Source: Paenibacillus_AQ nitricinens
GTDB lineage: Bacteria > Bacillota > Bacilli > Paenibacillales > Paenibacillaceae
Assembly: GCF_052056485.1 (NCBI RefSeq)
Contig: NZ_CP183948.1
Coordinates: forward strand, 1,550,001 to 1,614,000
Direction: 5' to 3'
Length of the DNA stretch: 64,000 bases
A program made the position numbers and the translations under genes. Below, in pieces: positions 1 to 8,279 of the stretch (position 1 is the first letter of the stretch; each line of letters begins with the position of its first letter). The notes beneath the pieces are model-generated. The model was not told where the DNA came from. It saw nothing but the letters and a program-made list of their open reading frames with translations, and searched no databases.

Positions 1-1686
1 TTGATTGGCAAGACAAGAGATGGAGCAGCTGCAGTAGACGCTGTTTCGGGAGCAACACGCTCTAGTAATGGATGGAAATTGTCTGTAGACAGAGCGTTTG
101 AAAGAGCTCTAACAGTGAAAGATACAGATGCAATTTACTTTGATGGTGTTCATATGGGCATAGATCCTACAGGTAAATATGCAGTATTTGCAACCTACGA
201 ATCCAATAAGCTCACAGCTGTTAAGGTGTACCCGCTGAACAGTTCCGGTGATTTCGTGGATGAGAAGGCCTACACAGCTGAGCAATTCGCAGCAGTTGCA
301 GCTATAACACCAGCATTGCTGGCTAAAGGAACAGCTGCAGAGCCTGTTGCAGGACTCGAAGCCGACTTTAAGGCTGCGATTAATGCCTTCTGGGATGCTG
401 AGCAGAATGCAAAGATTGACAATGCTTCTGCTTATGTAGACGGATTCTATTCCTCTTATGGAACTGCAAGAAGTGTGGGTGTTGAAAGAGCTGACATCGT
501 GATCCGCAACGGTAAGCTAGTGGATGTGAAGCTGTTCAGACTTGGGAACAACCTAATTGACAGAGGTGCAACAGCTTATGCGGAAGTTGTAAAAGCTAAT
601 GCTCCGATGACAGCTAAGTTGCTTGCTAATGGATCTTACTTCACTAACTATGATGAGAAGGTTGATGGAATTTCTGGCGCTACAGAAAGCAGTCACGGTT
701 GGAACCAAGCCGTAGAAAGAGCTTTTGAAAAAGCACTAAAAGTTCCTGGTGAAGTTAGATATTTTGACGGAAAATTCGCAGGTGTAGATAACCAATCTAA
801 AGTATTACTGCTTGTTGATATGGCTTCAGATGCAGTTACAAACATTAAAGTAAGCTTGTTCAGTGCTGACGGCAAGCTGATCGCTGATGACAAGCTAAGT
901 GCAGAACAAAAATCACTGGTGGGTACACTTACTTCAGGATTACTTGAAAAAGGTGTGCAAATGTCCGATATCACAGGTCAAGAGGAGCTATCCGCAGCTG
1001 CCAAAGCTGCACTGACGGATGCTTTGACTAACGCATCCAAAGTTCAAGGGACCTATAAAGACGGAACGTTTACTGCATTTGGTGATGCTTATGATAAAGG
1101 AACAAATAGAGCAGACGTTACACTACGTAACGGTAAGATCGTAAATATTGCTTTGTATCGTGTAGGAATGAATCTTGTGGATAGAGGCAAAGCTGCTTAC
1201 CCAGAGGTGGTAAAAGCAATTCCACAATTGACTTCTAGCTTCCTTGCAGCAGGTACTAGAGAAGCTGTGCAAGCTGTAGACGCTGTTTCCGGTGCAACTA
1301 GTAGTAGTGTAGCTCTCAAGGCTGCGGTGGATAGAGCATACGGGAAAGCTGAAATTGTAGAAGCTAATAAAGCGGCTTACTTCGATGGAATCTTCATTGG
1401 TGTAAGTGCTGATAAGCTTGTGAATGTTATGACATATGTAGAACATGGTGTTCCTGTTAAAATGCTCGTTTACTATTTAGATAAAAACGGAAATACAAGA
1501 CCGGTTAACCAGTTGACTGACGCTGAGCTGGCTGTGAAGAGCGAGATTGAGTCGACTTCCACAGGTTATAGCTTACACAAGTATGGATATCGCGCAGCAG
1601 CCTTCGGAAATAATGATGCTGAGAAAGAAGTATCTGCTAAAGTGGTAGAAGCTATTAAATCAGCCCTTGAATCCGCTGGTAAATAA
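1..1686 (+). CDS. Multi-flavinylated FMN-binding repeat protein, 5' end outside window
   Basis: Only the 3' part is present: the frame is open from base 1, with no visible ribosome site or signal peptide. The 561 residues contain an alternating repeat. An FMN_bind-like module (YxDGxY/F start, VxLRNGKIV core, NLIDRG, ending in SGAT) alternates with a shorter YFDG module. SGAT motifs with a preceding Asp occur at residues 16-19, 225-228 and 430-433. In NqrC, RnfG and Listeria PplA the Thr of this motif carries FMN attached through a phosphoester bond by ApbE. The protein therefore probably carries at least three covalent flavins and may act in extracytoplasmic electron transfer. The visible C-terminus has no membrane or sortase anchor. 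No apbE is in the window. The flavin role is inferred from motif and repeat pattern. Confidence 0.8.
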   Translation: MIGKTRDGAAAVDAVSGATRSSNGWKLSVDRAFERALTVKDTDAIYFDGVHMGIDPTGKYAVFATYESNKLTAVKVYPLNSSGDFVDEKAYTAEQFAAVAAITPALLAKGTAAEPVAGLEADFKAAINAFWDAEQNAKIDNASAYVDGFYSSYGTARSVGVERADIVIRNGKLVDVKLFRLGNNLIDRGATAYAEVVKANAPMTAKLLANGSYFTNYDEKVDGISGATESSHGWNQAVERAFEKALKVPGEVRYFDGKFAGVDNQSKVLLLVDMASDAVTNIKVSLFSADGKLIADDKLSAEQKSLVGTLTSGLLEKGVQMSDITGQEELSAAAKAALTDALTNASKVQGTYKDGTFTAFGDAYDKGTNRADVTLRNGKIVNIALYRVGMNLVDRGKAAYPEVVKAIPQLTSSFLAAGTREAVQAVDAVSGATSSSVALKAAVDRAYGKAEIVEANKAAYFDGIFIGVSADKLVNVMTYVEHGVPVKMLVYYLDKNGNTRPVNQLTDAELAVKSEIESTSTGYSLHKYGYRAAAFGNNDAEKEVSAKVVEAIKSALESAGK

Positions 1687-1712
1687 GCAGTTATCAATCA
1701 ATACTTAATCTA

Positions 1713-1774
1713 TACAGGGGGTTATTCTAGAGCCATATTATGGCCCGTGGAGTAACCTCCTTTATCTACCTGTA
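1713..1774 (+). terminator. Stem-loop after the FMN-repeat gene
   Basis: An interrupted inverted repeat pairs GGGGGTTATT (1717-1726) with AGTAACCTCC (1751-1760) and is extended by TACAG/CTGTA at the edges. The T-run is weak, so it could be a terminator or only an RNA stabiliser. Confidence 0.4.
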
Positions 1775-1815
1775 CATAAAAGTGAAAATAGATCGTATAG
1801 TGATTTAAAGGGATT

Positions 1816-1843
1816 TTGGACGTGAGTGTCTAAAGTTTAATAT
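1816..1843 (+). promoter_or_regulatory. Sigma-A-type promoter of yhaM
   Basis: TTGGAC at 1816-1821 and TAATAT at 1838-1843 are separated by 16 bp, about 40 bp upstream of the yhaM start codon. This is a match by eye to the vegetative consensus only. Confidence 0.45.
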
Positions 1844-1885
1844 AGAGAGCAGGTACAAAGCCTGTTATTAATAGGAGGCTTCAAC

Positions 1886-2842
1886 ATGACACAAATTAAA
1901 CAGCTCGCTCCACAGGATGAATTTGTTGGCTTTTATCTCTTAAGAGAGCTAGCGATCAAACAAACGAACGGTACTCCTCCAAAGGATTATTTCGACCTGG
2001 TCTTGGGAGATTCCAGTGGACAATTGTCCGCGAAATATTGGGACGTCAGCACAACCGATAAAGAAACTTTTTTTCCTATGGCACTGGTGAAGGTTCGCGG
2101 GATTGCGCACACTTATCGTGAGAAATTGCAAATCAAAGTAACCAAAATCAGATTGGTGAACGATGAGGATGGCGTAGCGTTAACGGATTTCATTCGCTCC
2201 GCTCCTATTCGTCCAGTAGACCTTATTCATACGATTAAAGGGGTTATGGCAAGCATTACAGATCCGGAGATTGCTTCGATTGTCTCCTTTTGTGTAAGCA
2301 AAGTGGAAGAGAAATTGATGCATTATCCGGCTGCCAAAACGCATCACCATGCTTATTTTGCCGGACTTGCTTATCATATGGTCCGTATGCTGGAGATTGG
2401 GGATTTTCTGTGCAAGCAGCGTCCATTCCTGAATCCAGATTTAATGAAAGCTGGAATTATTCTGCATGATATCGCGAAGCCGGAGGAGATGGTCTCTCAG
2501 CTCGGGATTGTCTCAGAATATAGTGTTCAGGGTAAGCTGATTGGTCATATTTCGATGGCATCTAACTGGATTACGGAAGCGGCCATCCGTTTAGACATTG
2601 ATTTGAATTCAGAGAAGGTTCTAGCGTTACAGCATCTCGTATTGTCACACCATAACCTGGGTGAATGGGGCAGTCCTGTTCAGCCGCAAACGGCTGAGGC
2701 CGTAGCGCTGCATCATATTGACGCGATGGATGCGAAGCTGCAGATGGTCGAGGATGCGCTGGATACCACACCAGAAACCGAAGAATGGACGCCATTCATC
2801 AGAGGATTGGAGAATAAAGCAGTATATCGGATGAAGATTTAG
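1886..2842 (+). CDS. yhaM: 3'-5' exoribonuclease YhaM
   Basis: The 318-residue protein has the two-domain layout of YhaM (also described as CMP-binding factor): an OB-fold RNA-binding region at about residues 10-95 and an HD phosphohydrolase domain at about 150-290. Visible metal-ligand motifs are HHH at 153-155, the HD pair at 194-195 in ILHDIAKPE, and later HIS and SHH histidines. YhaM enzymes degrade single-stranded RNA (and DNA) from the 3' end in Mn-dependent fashion in the cytoplasm. A strong TAGGAGG site lies 8 nt before the ATG. The gene stands alone between its own promoter and terminator. Confidence 0.92.
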   Translation: MTQIKQLAPQDEFVGFYLLRELAIKQTNGTPPKDYFDLVLGDSSGQLSAKYWDVSTTDKETFFPMALVKVRGIAHTYREKLQIKVTKIRLVNDEDGVALTDFIRSAPIRPVDLIHTIKGVMASITDPEIASIVSFCVSKVEEKLMHYPAAKTHHHAYFAGLAYHMVRMLEIGDFLCKQRPFLNPDLMKAGIILHDIAKPEEMVSQLGIVSEYSVQGKLIGHISMASNWITEAAIRLDIDLNSEKVLALQHLVLSHHNLGEWGSPVQPQTAEAVALHHIDAMDAKLQMVEDALDTTPETEEWTPFIRGLENKAVYRMKI

Positions 2843-2998
2843 TATGTTGTGTTGATCTTGGTTGGTGATCTGGAAGAACCGATGGGATGTTCACTGATCG
2901 CTGATAGAATATACGGAATTCTTCCCTATAATGACCAGAAAGGTTAGATTTCTTCATAGTGAATGAATCGGCATGTATGCTATATCATTTCGAATGCA

Positions 2999-3039
2999 AA
3001 ACACCCAACCAGCTGTTATAAGCCGATTGGGTGTTTTTT
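2999..3039 (+). terminator. Rho-independent terminator of yhaM
   Basis: ACACCCAA (3001-3008) pairs with TTGGGTGT and is followed by TTTTTT. It lies between yhaM and the convergent exonuclease gene. Confidence 0.8.
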
Positions 3040-3060
3040 GCTAAACAACTTAATATTTTC

Positions 3061-3699
3061 TTATAAATAGAAGTTTTTCGTTCTTTGATTGTTCACAGGT
3101 TTCTTAGCAGGCTTACTCTTACGAGCAGAAAAAGGAGTGTATCCACCAGCAAACATTGTTCCGCTAGTATATCCTTGGCTGCTAGAGAGCAAAAGCGGGT
3201 CAAGGTGTGATTCTCGCTCCATAAGCATTAATAGAACTAAAGCCGCTGCGCGTGCGTCATCGAGAGCGTCATGGTGCTTCAGCTCAATGCCGAAATGCTC
3301 GGATACTACATTAAGTTTATGAGAGGGAAGCTCGGGCAGCATTTTTTTCCCTAATAAATAAGTACATAAGTATTGAAAGCTCGGATAGCTTATGGACATC
3401 CCATCGAGGCAATACCGCAGTACACTCATATCAAAAGCGGCATTGTGTGCTACAACGATTCGTCCATGCAGCAAAGGTTCAACGGCGGGCCATAATTCGT
3501 GAAAAGTAGGTTGACCGATTACCATGGAGGGGGTGATGCCATGTATCGAAATGTTCATGCCGTCAAACCGCTGTTGCGGATCGATCAGCCAAGAATGTTC
3601 TGCAGTGATAACGCCATCTTTAACTTCCACAAGTCCTAAAGCACAGGCGCTGGATCGACTGGAATTCGCCGTTTCAAAGTCAATTGCTATAAAGTCCAT
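3061..3699 (-). CDS. DEDDh 3'-5' exonuclease (DnaQ-like)
   Basis: The 212 residues carry a full RNase T/DnaQ exonuclease domain at about 1-160. Exo I is DFETAN with D7 and E9; Exo II is HNAAFD ending in D90; Exo III is HHDALDDAR with H143 and D148, giving the DEDDh set. The last 50 residues are basic and rich in Ser and Lys and have no assigned domain. Such stand-alone epsilon-like nucleases trim DNA or RNA 3' ends; the substrate cannot be read from sequence. It is convergent with yhaM and transcribed alone. Confidence 0.88.
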   Translation of the reverse strand: MDFIAIDFETANSSRSSACALGLVEVKDGVITAEHSWLIDPQQRFDGMNISIHGITPSMVIGQPTFHELWPAVEPLLHGRIVVAHNAAFDMSVLRYCLDGMSISYPSFQYLCTYLLGKKMLPELPSHKLNVVSEHFGIELKHHDALDDARAAALVLLMLMERESHLDPLLLSSSQGYTSGTMFAGGYTPFSARKSKPAKKPVNNQRTKNFYL

Positions 3700-3920
3700 T
3701 CGTAAAGCTCCTCATCTATCATATATACATTCATATTAAAGTAGTAAAATGATAAATACAATCTAGTACAAGTTACAAATAGTAGTTGAGTAAAAATAAG
3801 GTGTACAAGAAGTGTTGTAGCTTTTTCAAGTTTCGTTATCTTGCTATCCTATTCAAGAATCCGTACACTGCAAAATAGATATTGTATATTATTGTTAAGC
3901 TAAAAACGGGAGGACATACT

Positions 3921-4538
3921 TTGGGAGTTGTAATCACTAAATTTTTTGAATATGGACAAGCAGAAATCGATTACCTCGGAAGTGTGGACCCAGTGCTAGG
4001 TGCGGCGATGGCGCGAATGGGGAAAGTGGAACGTGTGATTATTCCAGATCTTTTCACTGCGCTTATTTATGCCATAGTAGGTCAGCTAATCTCAGTCAAA
4101 GCAGTTCGGACCATCTGGACAAGAATGCAGGCTCAATTCGGAGAAATCACTCCGCTGCAGCTAGCTTTACACACGGCGGATGAGATTCAGGGTTGCGGTA
4201 TGACGATGAAAAAGGCGGTTTGTATTCATGACATTTCCAAGCTGATTGCTGATGGGGCGTTTAAGCTGGAGGAACTACATGGGTTATCCGATCAAGAGGT
4301 TATTCAAAGACTCATGAAGTTAAAAGGCATCGGTAAGTGGACAGCAGAGATGATGCTAATCAATTGTATGGAGCGGCCAGATGTAGTTAGTTGGGGAGAT
4401 ATCGCCATTCGTCGTGGCATGATGAAGTTGTATGGGCTTGATACGCTTACCAAAGAGCACTTCGAACAATACCGTCTCAGGTACTCACCCTTCGGTTCGG
4501 TAGCATCCATATATTTATGGGAGATTTCATTTCAATAA
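3921..4538 (+). CDS. DNA-3-methyladenine glycosylase II (AlkA-like, HhH-GPD)
   Basis: This is a base-excision repair glycosylase of the helix-hairpin-helix GPD superfamily. The hairpin motif LKGIGKWTAEMM lies at about residues 135-146, and the catalytic Asp is in VSWGDIAI at about residue 160. I place the start at TTG 3921, because GGGAGG (3908-3913) sits at good spacing there; an upstream in-frame ATG at 3882 has no such site. The product is then 205 residues, short compared with E. coli AlkA because the N-terminal domain is missing, as in many Firmicutes. It is followed after 22 bp by an AlkD-like gene, so the two probably form an alkylation-repair operon. Confidence 0.87.
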   Translation: MGVVITKFFEYGQAEIDYLGSVDPVLGAAMARMGKVERVIIPDLFTALIYAIVGQLISVKAVRTIWTRMQAQFGEITPLQLALHTADEIQGCGMTMKKAVCIHDISKLIADGAFKLEELHGLSDQEVIQRLMKLKGIGKWTAEMMLINCMERPDVVSWGDIAIRRGMMKLYGLDTLTKEHFEQYRLRYSPFGSVASIYLWEISFQ

Positions 4539-4560
4539 TTAATACGTAGGGAGCATTATA

Positions 4561-5265
4561 GTGGAGAAATCAATAAAGGAACAGCTAGTGGAGTTGGCAG
4601 ATGCGGACTACCAGAAGTTTTCTGCGGCTTTACTTCCGACGATTGATAATGTGATAGGAGTCAGGCTACCGGAGCTGCGTAAACTCGCCAAAACCATTGC
4701 AAAGGGTGACTGGAGAGCCTATTTGGAGCACGCCGAGTCAGATTATTTTGAAGAAGTAATGCTGCAGGGTATGGTGCTTGGTTACGTGAAAGCAGAGTTT
4801 GAAGACATCCTGCGATATATCGCAGATTTTATCCCCAAAATCGATAACTGGTCGGTATGTGATAGCTTTTGTACAGGACTGAAGTTTACCTTGAAGAATA
4901 AAGAACAGATGTGGGATTTTATAGTTCCGTATCTATCATCTGACGAAGAATACGAGATTCGATTTGCGGTAGTAATGATGCTTAATTTCTTTATTGAAGA
5001 AGCGTACATCAACCGGATTTTACAACTACTCGATAAGGTCAGACATGAGGGGTATTATGTAAAAATGGCAGTTTCTTGGGCGTTATCGATGTGTTATGTG
5101 AAGCTGCCTGCGGCTACGATAGGTTATTTGAGAACTAATACTTTAGATGATTTCACCTATAACAAGGCTTTGCAGAAAATCACAGAGTCTTACCGTGTAG
5201 ATCCGGAATCGAAAAAAATGATTCGTGGGATGAAGAGGAATAGAAAAAACAAGCCCCTTATATAG
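4561..5265 (+). CDS. AlkD-like DNA alkylation repair protein (HEAT-repeat glycosylase)
   Basis: The 234-residue all-helical protein belongs to the DNA alkylation repair (AlkD) family, which excises bulky cationic N3- and N7-alkyl purines without base flipping. The family's key residues appear to be present: W97 and D101 in IDNWSVCDSF, and R134 in YEIRFAVV. Their spacing resembles Trp109, Asp113 and Arg148 of Bacillus cereus AlkD. It starts at GTG with AGGGAG upstream, 22 bp after the AlkA-like gene. The functional assignment follows family knowledge. Confidence 0.85.
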   Translation: MEKSIKEQLVELADADYQKFSAALLPTIDNVIGVRLPELRKLAKTIAKGDWRAYLEHAESDYFEEVMLQGMVLGYVKAEFEDILRYIADFIPKIDNWSVCDSFCTGLKFTLKNKEQMWDFIVPYLSSDEEYEIRFAVVMMLNFFIEEAYINRILQLLDKVRHEGYYVKMAVSWALSMCYVKLPAATIGYLRTNTLDDFTYNKALQKITESYRVDPESKKMIRGMKRNRKNKPLI

Positions 5266-5302
5266 CTCAGTAGCTGAGAAATAAGGGGCCTGTTATTATA
5301 TT
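5253..5302. terminator. Bidirectional terminator between alkD-like gene and pspA
   Basis: GCCCCTTAT (5253-5261) pairs with ATAAGGGGC (5281-5289). T-rich tails follow on both strands. The left arm overlaps the last codons of the AlkD-like gene. Confidence 0.75.
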
Positions 5303-5985
5303 TATTTTTTGTCGGTATTGATTTTCCGGTTGCGGATACGTTCAATTTCATCATCAACAGCACTACGAAGGTTAGGATCAATGGACGAAGCTGCGCCTGC
5401 TCCTGAGTTGGATTTATACTTGGCGTTTTCCGCCAGAGCTTCCCACTCGAAAATCTTCTCTTCCATTCGTTCGAAGCCACGTGAAGCGGTACCCACATTA
5501 GGTCCTTTTACACTGTTGCTATGAGGAGCGGAGCTTAGTGTTTCTGTAGCTTGCTGAGCACGAGCGATAAGTTCAGTTCTTTTCGCTTTAAGCTGTTCGC
5601 GCTCTTCTTTAGCTCTAGCGATATTGATCTCCAGCTCTGCCAGGGATTGCTGCGTTTGCACCTGACTATTGATACTCTCATCCAGCTGTTCTGTATACCG
5701 CAGCTTGGCCATGAGTGCAAGGCGCGCTCTTTCTTCATTTCCTTGCTCAACCGCCTGAACGGCTTCAGCTTCGCTTTGCTCTATCAACTGAGTATATTCT
5801 TGCTTACGGCGTTCCAATACACTCGCTGTAACTTTTAAATCACGCTCATTGCGTTCTGCCGCAGCTATTTCGTTCTCAAGATCGCGCAGATACTGACCTG
5901 TCAGTAGCACTGGATTTTCTAATTTGTTCAGACCTTCGTGTAGGGCAGCTTTAGTAAGGGTGGAAATTCTTTTGAATAAACTCAT
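5302..5985 (-). CDS. pspA: Phage shock protein A (PspA/IM30 family)
   Basis: The 227-residue, almost entirely coiled-coil protein opens with MSLFKRISTLTKAALHEGLNKLENP, the family's amphipathic helix region. Long Glu/Lys/Gln-rich helices follow to about residue 150, with a Gly/Ser-rich break near 155-165 and a last helix. PspA proteins are ESCRT-III-like and polymerise on damaged inner membrane. It follows pspC by 47 bp on the same strand, the usual envelope-stress pairing. No LiaR- or SigW-type site was recognised upstream. Confidence 0.9.
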   Translation of the reverse strand: MSLFKRISTLTKAALHEGLNKLENPVLLTGQYLRDLENEIAAAERNERDLKVTASVLERRKQEYTQLIEQSEAEAVQAVEQGNEERARLALMAKLRYTEQLDESINSQVQTQQSLAELEINIARAKEEREQLKAKRTELIARAQQATETLSSAPHSNSVKGPNVGTASRGFERMEEKIFEWEALAENAKYKSNSGAGAASSIDPNLRSAVDDEIERIRNRKINTDKK

Positions 5986-6032
5986 GTTATATCTCTCCTT
6001 AGTATGTTTGATTGGTATTAAAGGACGATCTG

Positions 6033-6251
6033 TTAATAGAAATCATGTCCATCCGAAAAGCTGCCAAAAGGTTCTTTAGGGACGATGATGCTGGCGATAA
6101 AGTAAAAGATAAGAACGGTACCGAAGCTGAAAAGTGCTGCCGCAACCGTTACGAGACGGAGAATTGTGGCATCGATGCCTGACCAACTGGCAAGACCTCC
6201 GCATACACCACTAATTTTCTGGTCACTTCTGGAACGATATAATTTTTTCAT
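6033..6251 (-). CDS. PspC domain membrane protein
   Basis: The 72-residue protein is a single PspC domain. It has the N-terminal motif LYRSRSDQKISGVCGGLA, a cytoplasmic-side start, then one transmembrane helix (about 31-58) ending in IIVPKEP. Family members sit in the membrane and work with PspA in envelope-stress sensing. It is the first gene of the pspC-pspA pair. Confidence 0.88.
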   Translation of the reverse strand: MKKLYRSRSDQKISGVCGGLASWSGIDATILRLVTVAAALFSFGTVLIFYFIASIIVPKEPFGSFSDGHDFY

Positions 6252-6538
6252 TTATTATTGTCATCCTCTCTTATGGGGGTGAGTATTATTAAATCTTGCA
6301 ACCCGCTTGCTTATGTACTTATTGTATAGCCTTTTCGAATGCGGCAAAACGGCCTGAAGGCGGTTTTAAATACCAGACCTGAGTCGAGGTTCGTTCCCGC
6401 AGGAAGGCGGGGGAAATAAGTTCATGATTGTGGATGAACTACAAATCGCGGTTGAAGTTAGGTACAATAAAGAGAGGAATACTTGTGGCGGTGTCGAAAT
6501 ATGCTTATATATGACTACTACGGAATTGGGGGCTGAAC

Positions 6539-6952
6539 ATGAGCTTTTTTAACAAGGTAAAGGCAGGCGTAAGCGAGGCTGGGAATAAGGCAAAGACAGT
6601 GGTGGAGATCAATCGTTTGAAATTACAGAACAACAGCAAGCAGAATGACATTGACCAGCAGTATCAAGTAATGGGTAAACTGTTGTTTGAAGCTGTAACA
6701 CAAGGAGCAGGACCACTGCCGAGTGAGCAGATCGAGAAGAATATTTCCCGTATTCTTGAACTGAAGTCGGAGATTGAGGTCAATCTGCAGCAAATCGCTG
6801 GGTTGTCTGATGTGAAGCACTGTAAAGCATGCGGTGGAAATGTGGCCATCGAGGCTCGCTTTTGTCCGAGTTGTGGATCAACCTTTGAAGTGTCAAATGA
6901 ACCTATTCGTGACGTAACACCATCGTCGATACCTTTGGATAAGAAGGAATAA
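6539..6952 (+). CDS. Zinc-ribbon protein with N-terminal helical region, unknown function
   Basis: The 137-residue protein has a long charged helical N-terminal half (about 1-92, probably coiled coil) and a zinc ribbon made of CKACGG and FCPSCG at about 95-115, followed by a disordered tail. The four Cys form a typical rubredoxin-like knuckle. It starts at ATG 6539 after a GGGGG site. I do not recognise a named family; similar small proteins occur near stress genes in Firmicutes, and the divergent pspCA operon makes a membrane-stress link possible but unproven. Confidence 0.7.
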   Translation: MSFFNKVKAGVSEAGNKAKTVVEINRLKLQNNSKQNDIDQQYQVMGKLLFEAVTQGAGPLPSEQIEKNISRILELKSEIEVNLQQIAGLSDVKHCKACGGNVAIEARFCPSCGSTFEVSNEPIRDVTPSSIPLDKKE

Positions 6953-6977
6953 ATCTACAACAGGCAAGTAATTCATT

Positions 6978-7012
6978 AAAAAAAGGACAGCTCAATAGCT
7001 GTCCTTTTTTTA
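6978..7012 (+). terminator. Terminator after zinc-ribbon gene
   Basis: AAAGGACAGCT pairs with AGCTGTCCTTTTTTT around CAAT. The A-run on the left makes it usable for the convergent germination permease gene too. Confidence 0.8.
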
Positions 7013-7031
7013 ATTTCGGAAGTGAGGTCGT

Positions 7032-8135
7032 TTAGCCTTTGGTTGCAAGACGTTTTTTAAAATAATACACAATTAGCAACATAAGCGGCAGAACAAATGC
7101 AAGAGTGAAATCCCAATCAACCCAGTAGGCAGGGATTTCCTTTACATAGAAAATGATGTCTTTGGCGATCAGTTGTGACATACCAAATAACAAAAATCCA
7201 GTGGGTATGATCAGTGGGCGATGGCTTTTAAGTTTAAATAATTGGGCTGTACCTAATGTTAAAGCATAGTAATAAATGGCTGTTTTGAAGTATGTACTGA
7301 TAATCCATGCTGTAGCCATAAGCGCTTCAATACGTTGCAGAGAATTAGCAATATTAATTTTTTGAGCAAGAATATATGCGGCATAAAATTGATGTTCAGA
7401 AGCGTAAACACCAAGAACGGTAATGGAAAAAAATAAGATGAGGTTAAGTCCCAGAGCTCCGATGATCAAGGCTATGAAAATATCCCGGCTAGTTTTGCTA
7501 TTCTTCTGAGCATAAGGATATACCATAAGAAACACGCACAATTCACCAAAAGGATAAAAAACACCATACATCAAAGTATGGAGCATGTCCGGTACTGGTG
7601 TGTTCATGATGGGGTATAAACGTTCCATTTTGACATCGGGTGTTAGCAGAAGCAGCAGACCGATCAAAAAAACTGCAAACAAAGGGAAAAAAAGCTGAGC
7701 TGCCCGTCCCAATGTCTCCAGACCCAATCGTACGCCATATACCAGCAGGAAAATGGCCATAAAACGGATAACCCCACCGGGTGTTTTCTCGTAAATCTGT
7801 GTACACATGAAATCTTCAATTTCTCTTATGTAAGTGGAAGCTGCAATCAGGAAGAACACTAGATAGAACAAGGCTACAGCTGTTCCGGCCCATTTTCCTA
7901 GAATTTGTAGGCTAAGCTCGATAATATTCTTGTCGGGTTCAATGTCTGCTAAGCAGAGCAACAGTTTTATGGTCGCCAGGCCCAAGGGAATACTAATCAA
8001 AGCAGCAATCCATGCATCTTGTTGCGCTCCTGATATCATTAACGCTGGATACACAAGCGCCATATCCCCAATAAATGTGAATAGCCCGAGTATAATCATT
8101 TGATTGGTACTAATTCGATCTTTCTCCAAATGCAT
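7032..8135 (-). CDS. Spore germination permease, GerB (GerAB/YndE) type
   Basis: This is a 367-residue amino-acid-permease-like membrane protein with about ten hydrophobic helices, typical of the B subunit of GerA-type nutrient receptors in the spore inner membrane. I choose ATG 8135, which follows GAGGGGG closely; a TTG four codons upstream overlaps that site. It is divergent from the gerA-gerC pair, with 145 bp between them. It is probably the B subunit of the same receptor, although A-B-C order is more usual. Confidence 0.85.
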   Translation of the reverse strand: MHLEKDRISTNQMIILGLFTFIGDMALVYPALMISGAQQDAWIAALISIPLGLATIKLLLCLADIEPDKNIIELSLQILGKWAGTAVALFYLVFFLIAASTYIREIEDFMCTQIYEKTPGGVIRFMAIFLLVYGVRLGLETLGRAAQLFFPLFAVFLIGLLLLLTPDVKMERLYPIMNTPVPDMLHTLMYGVFYPFGELCVFLMVYPYAQKNSKTSRDIFIALIIGALGLNLILFFSITVLGVYASEHQFYAAYILAQKINIANSLQRIEALMATAWIISTYFKTAIYYYALTLGTAQLFKLKSHRPLIIPTGFLLFGMSQLIAKDIIFYVKEIPAYWVDWDFTLAFVLPLMLLIVYYFKKRLATKG

Positions 8136-8279
8136 ATACCCCCTCAAATTTATTGGACTAGTTTTAGTATGGTTGTAGTTACCAGAATTATGCCATTCCG
8201 AATTTTAATCAGAAAGGAATAATTATCAAAATTAACATCAAACTATACTCATTAATCTAAGTGAAGTGGAGGCTACATC

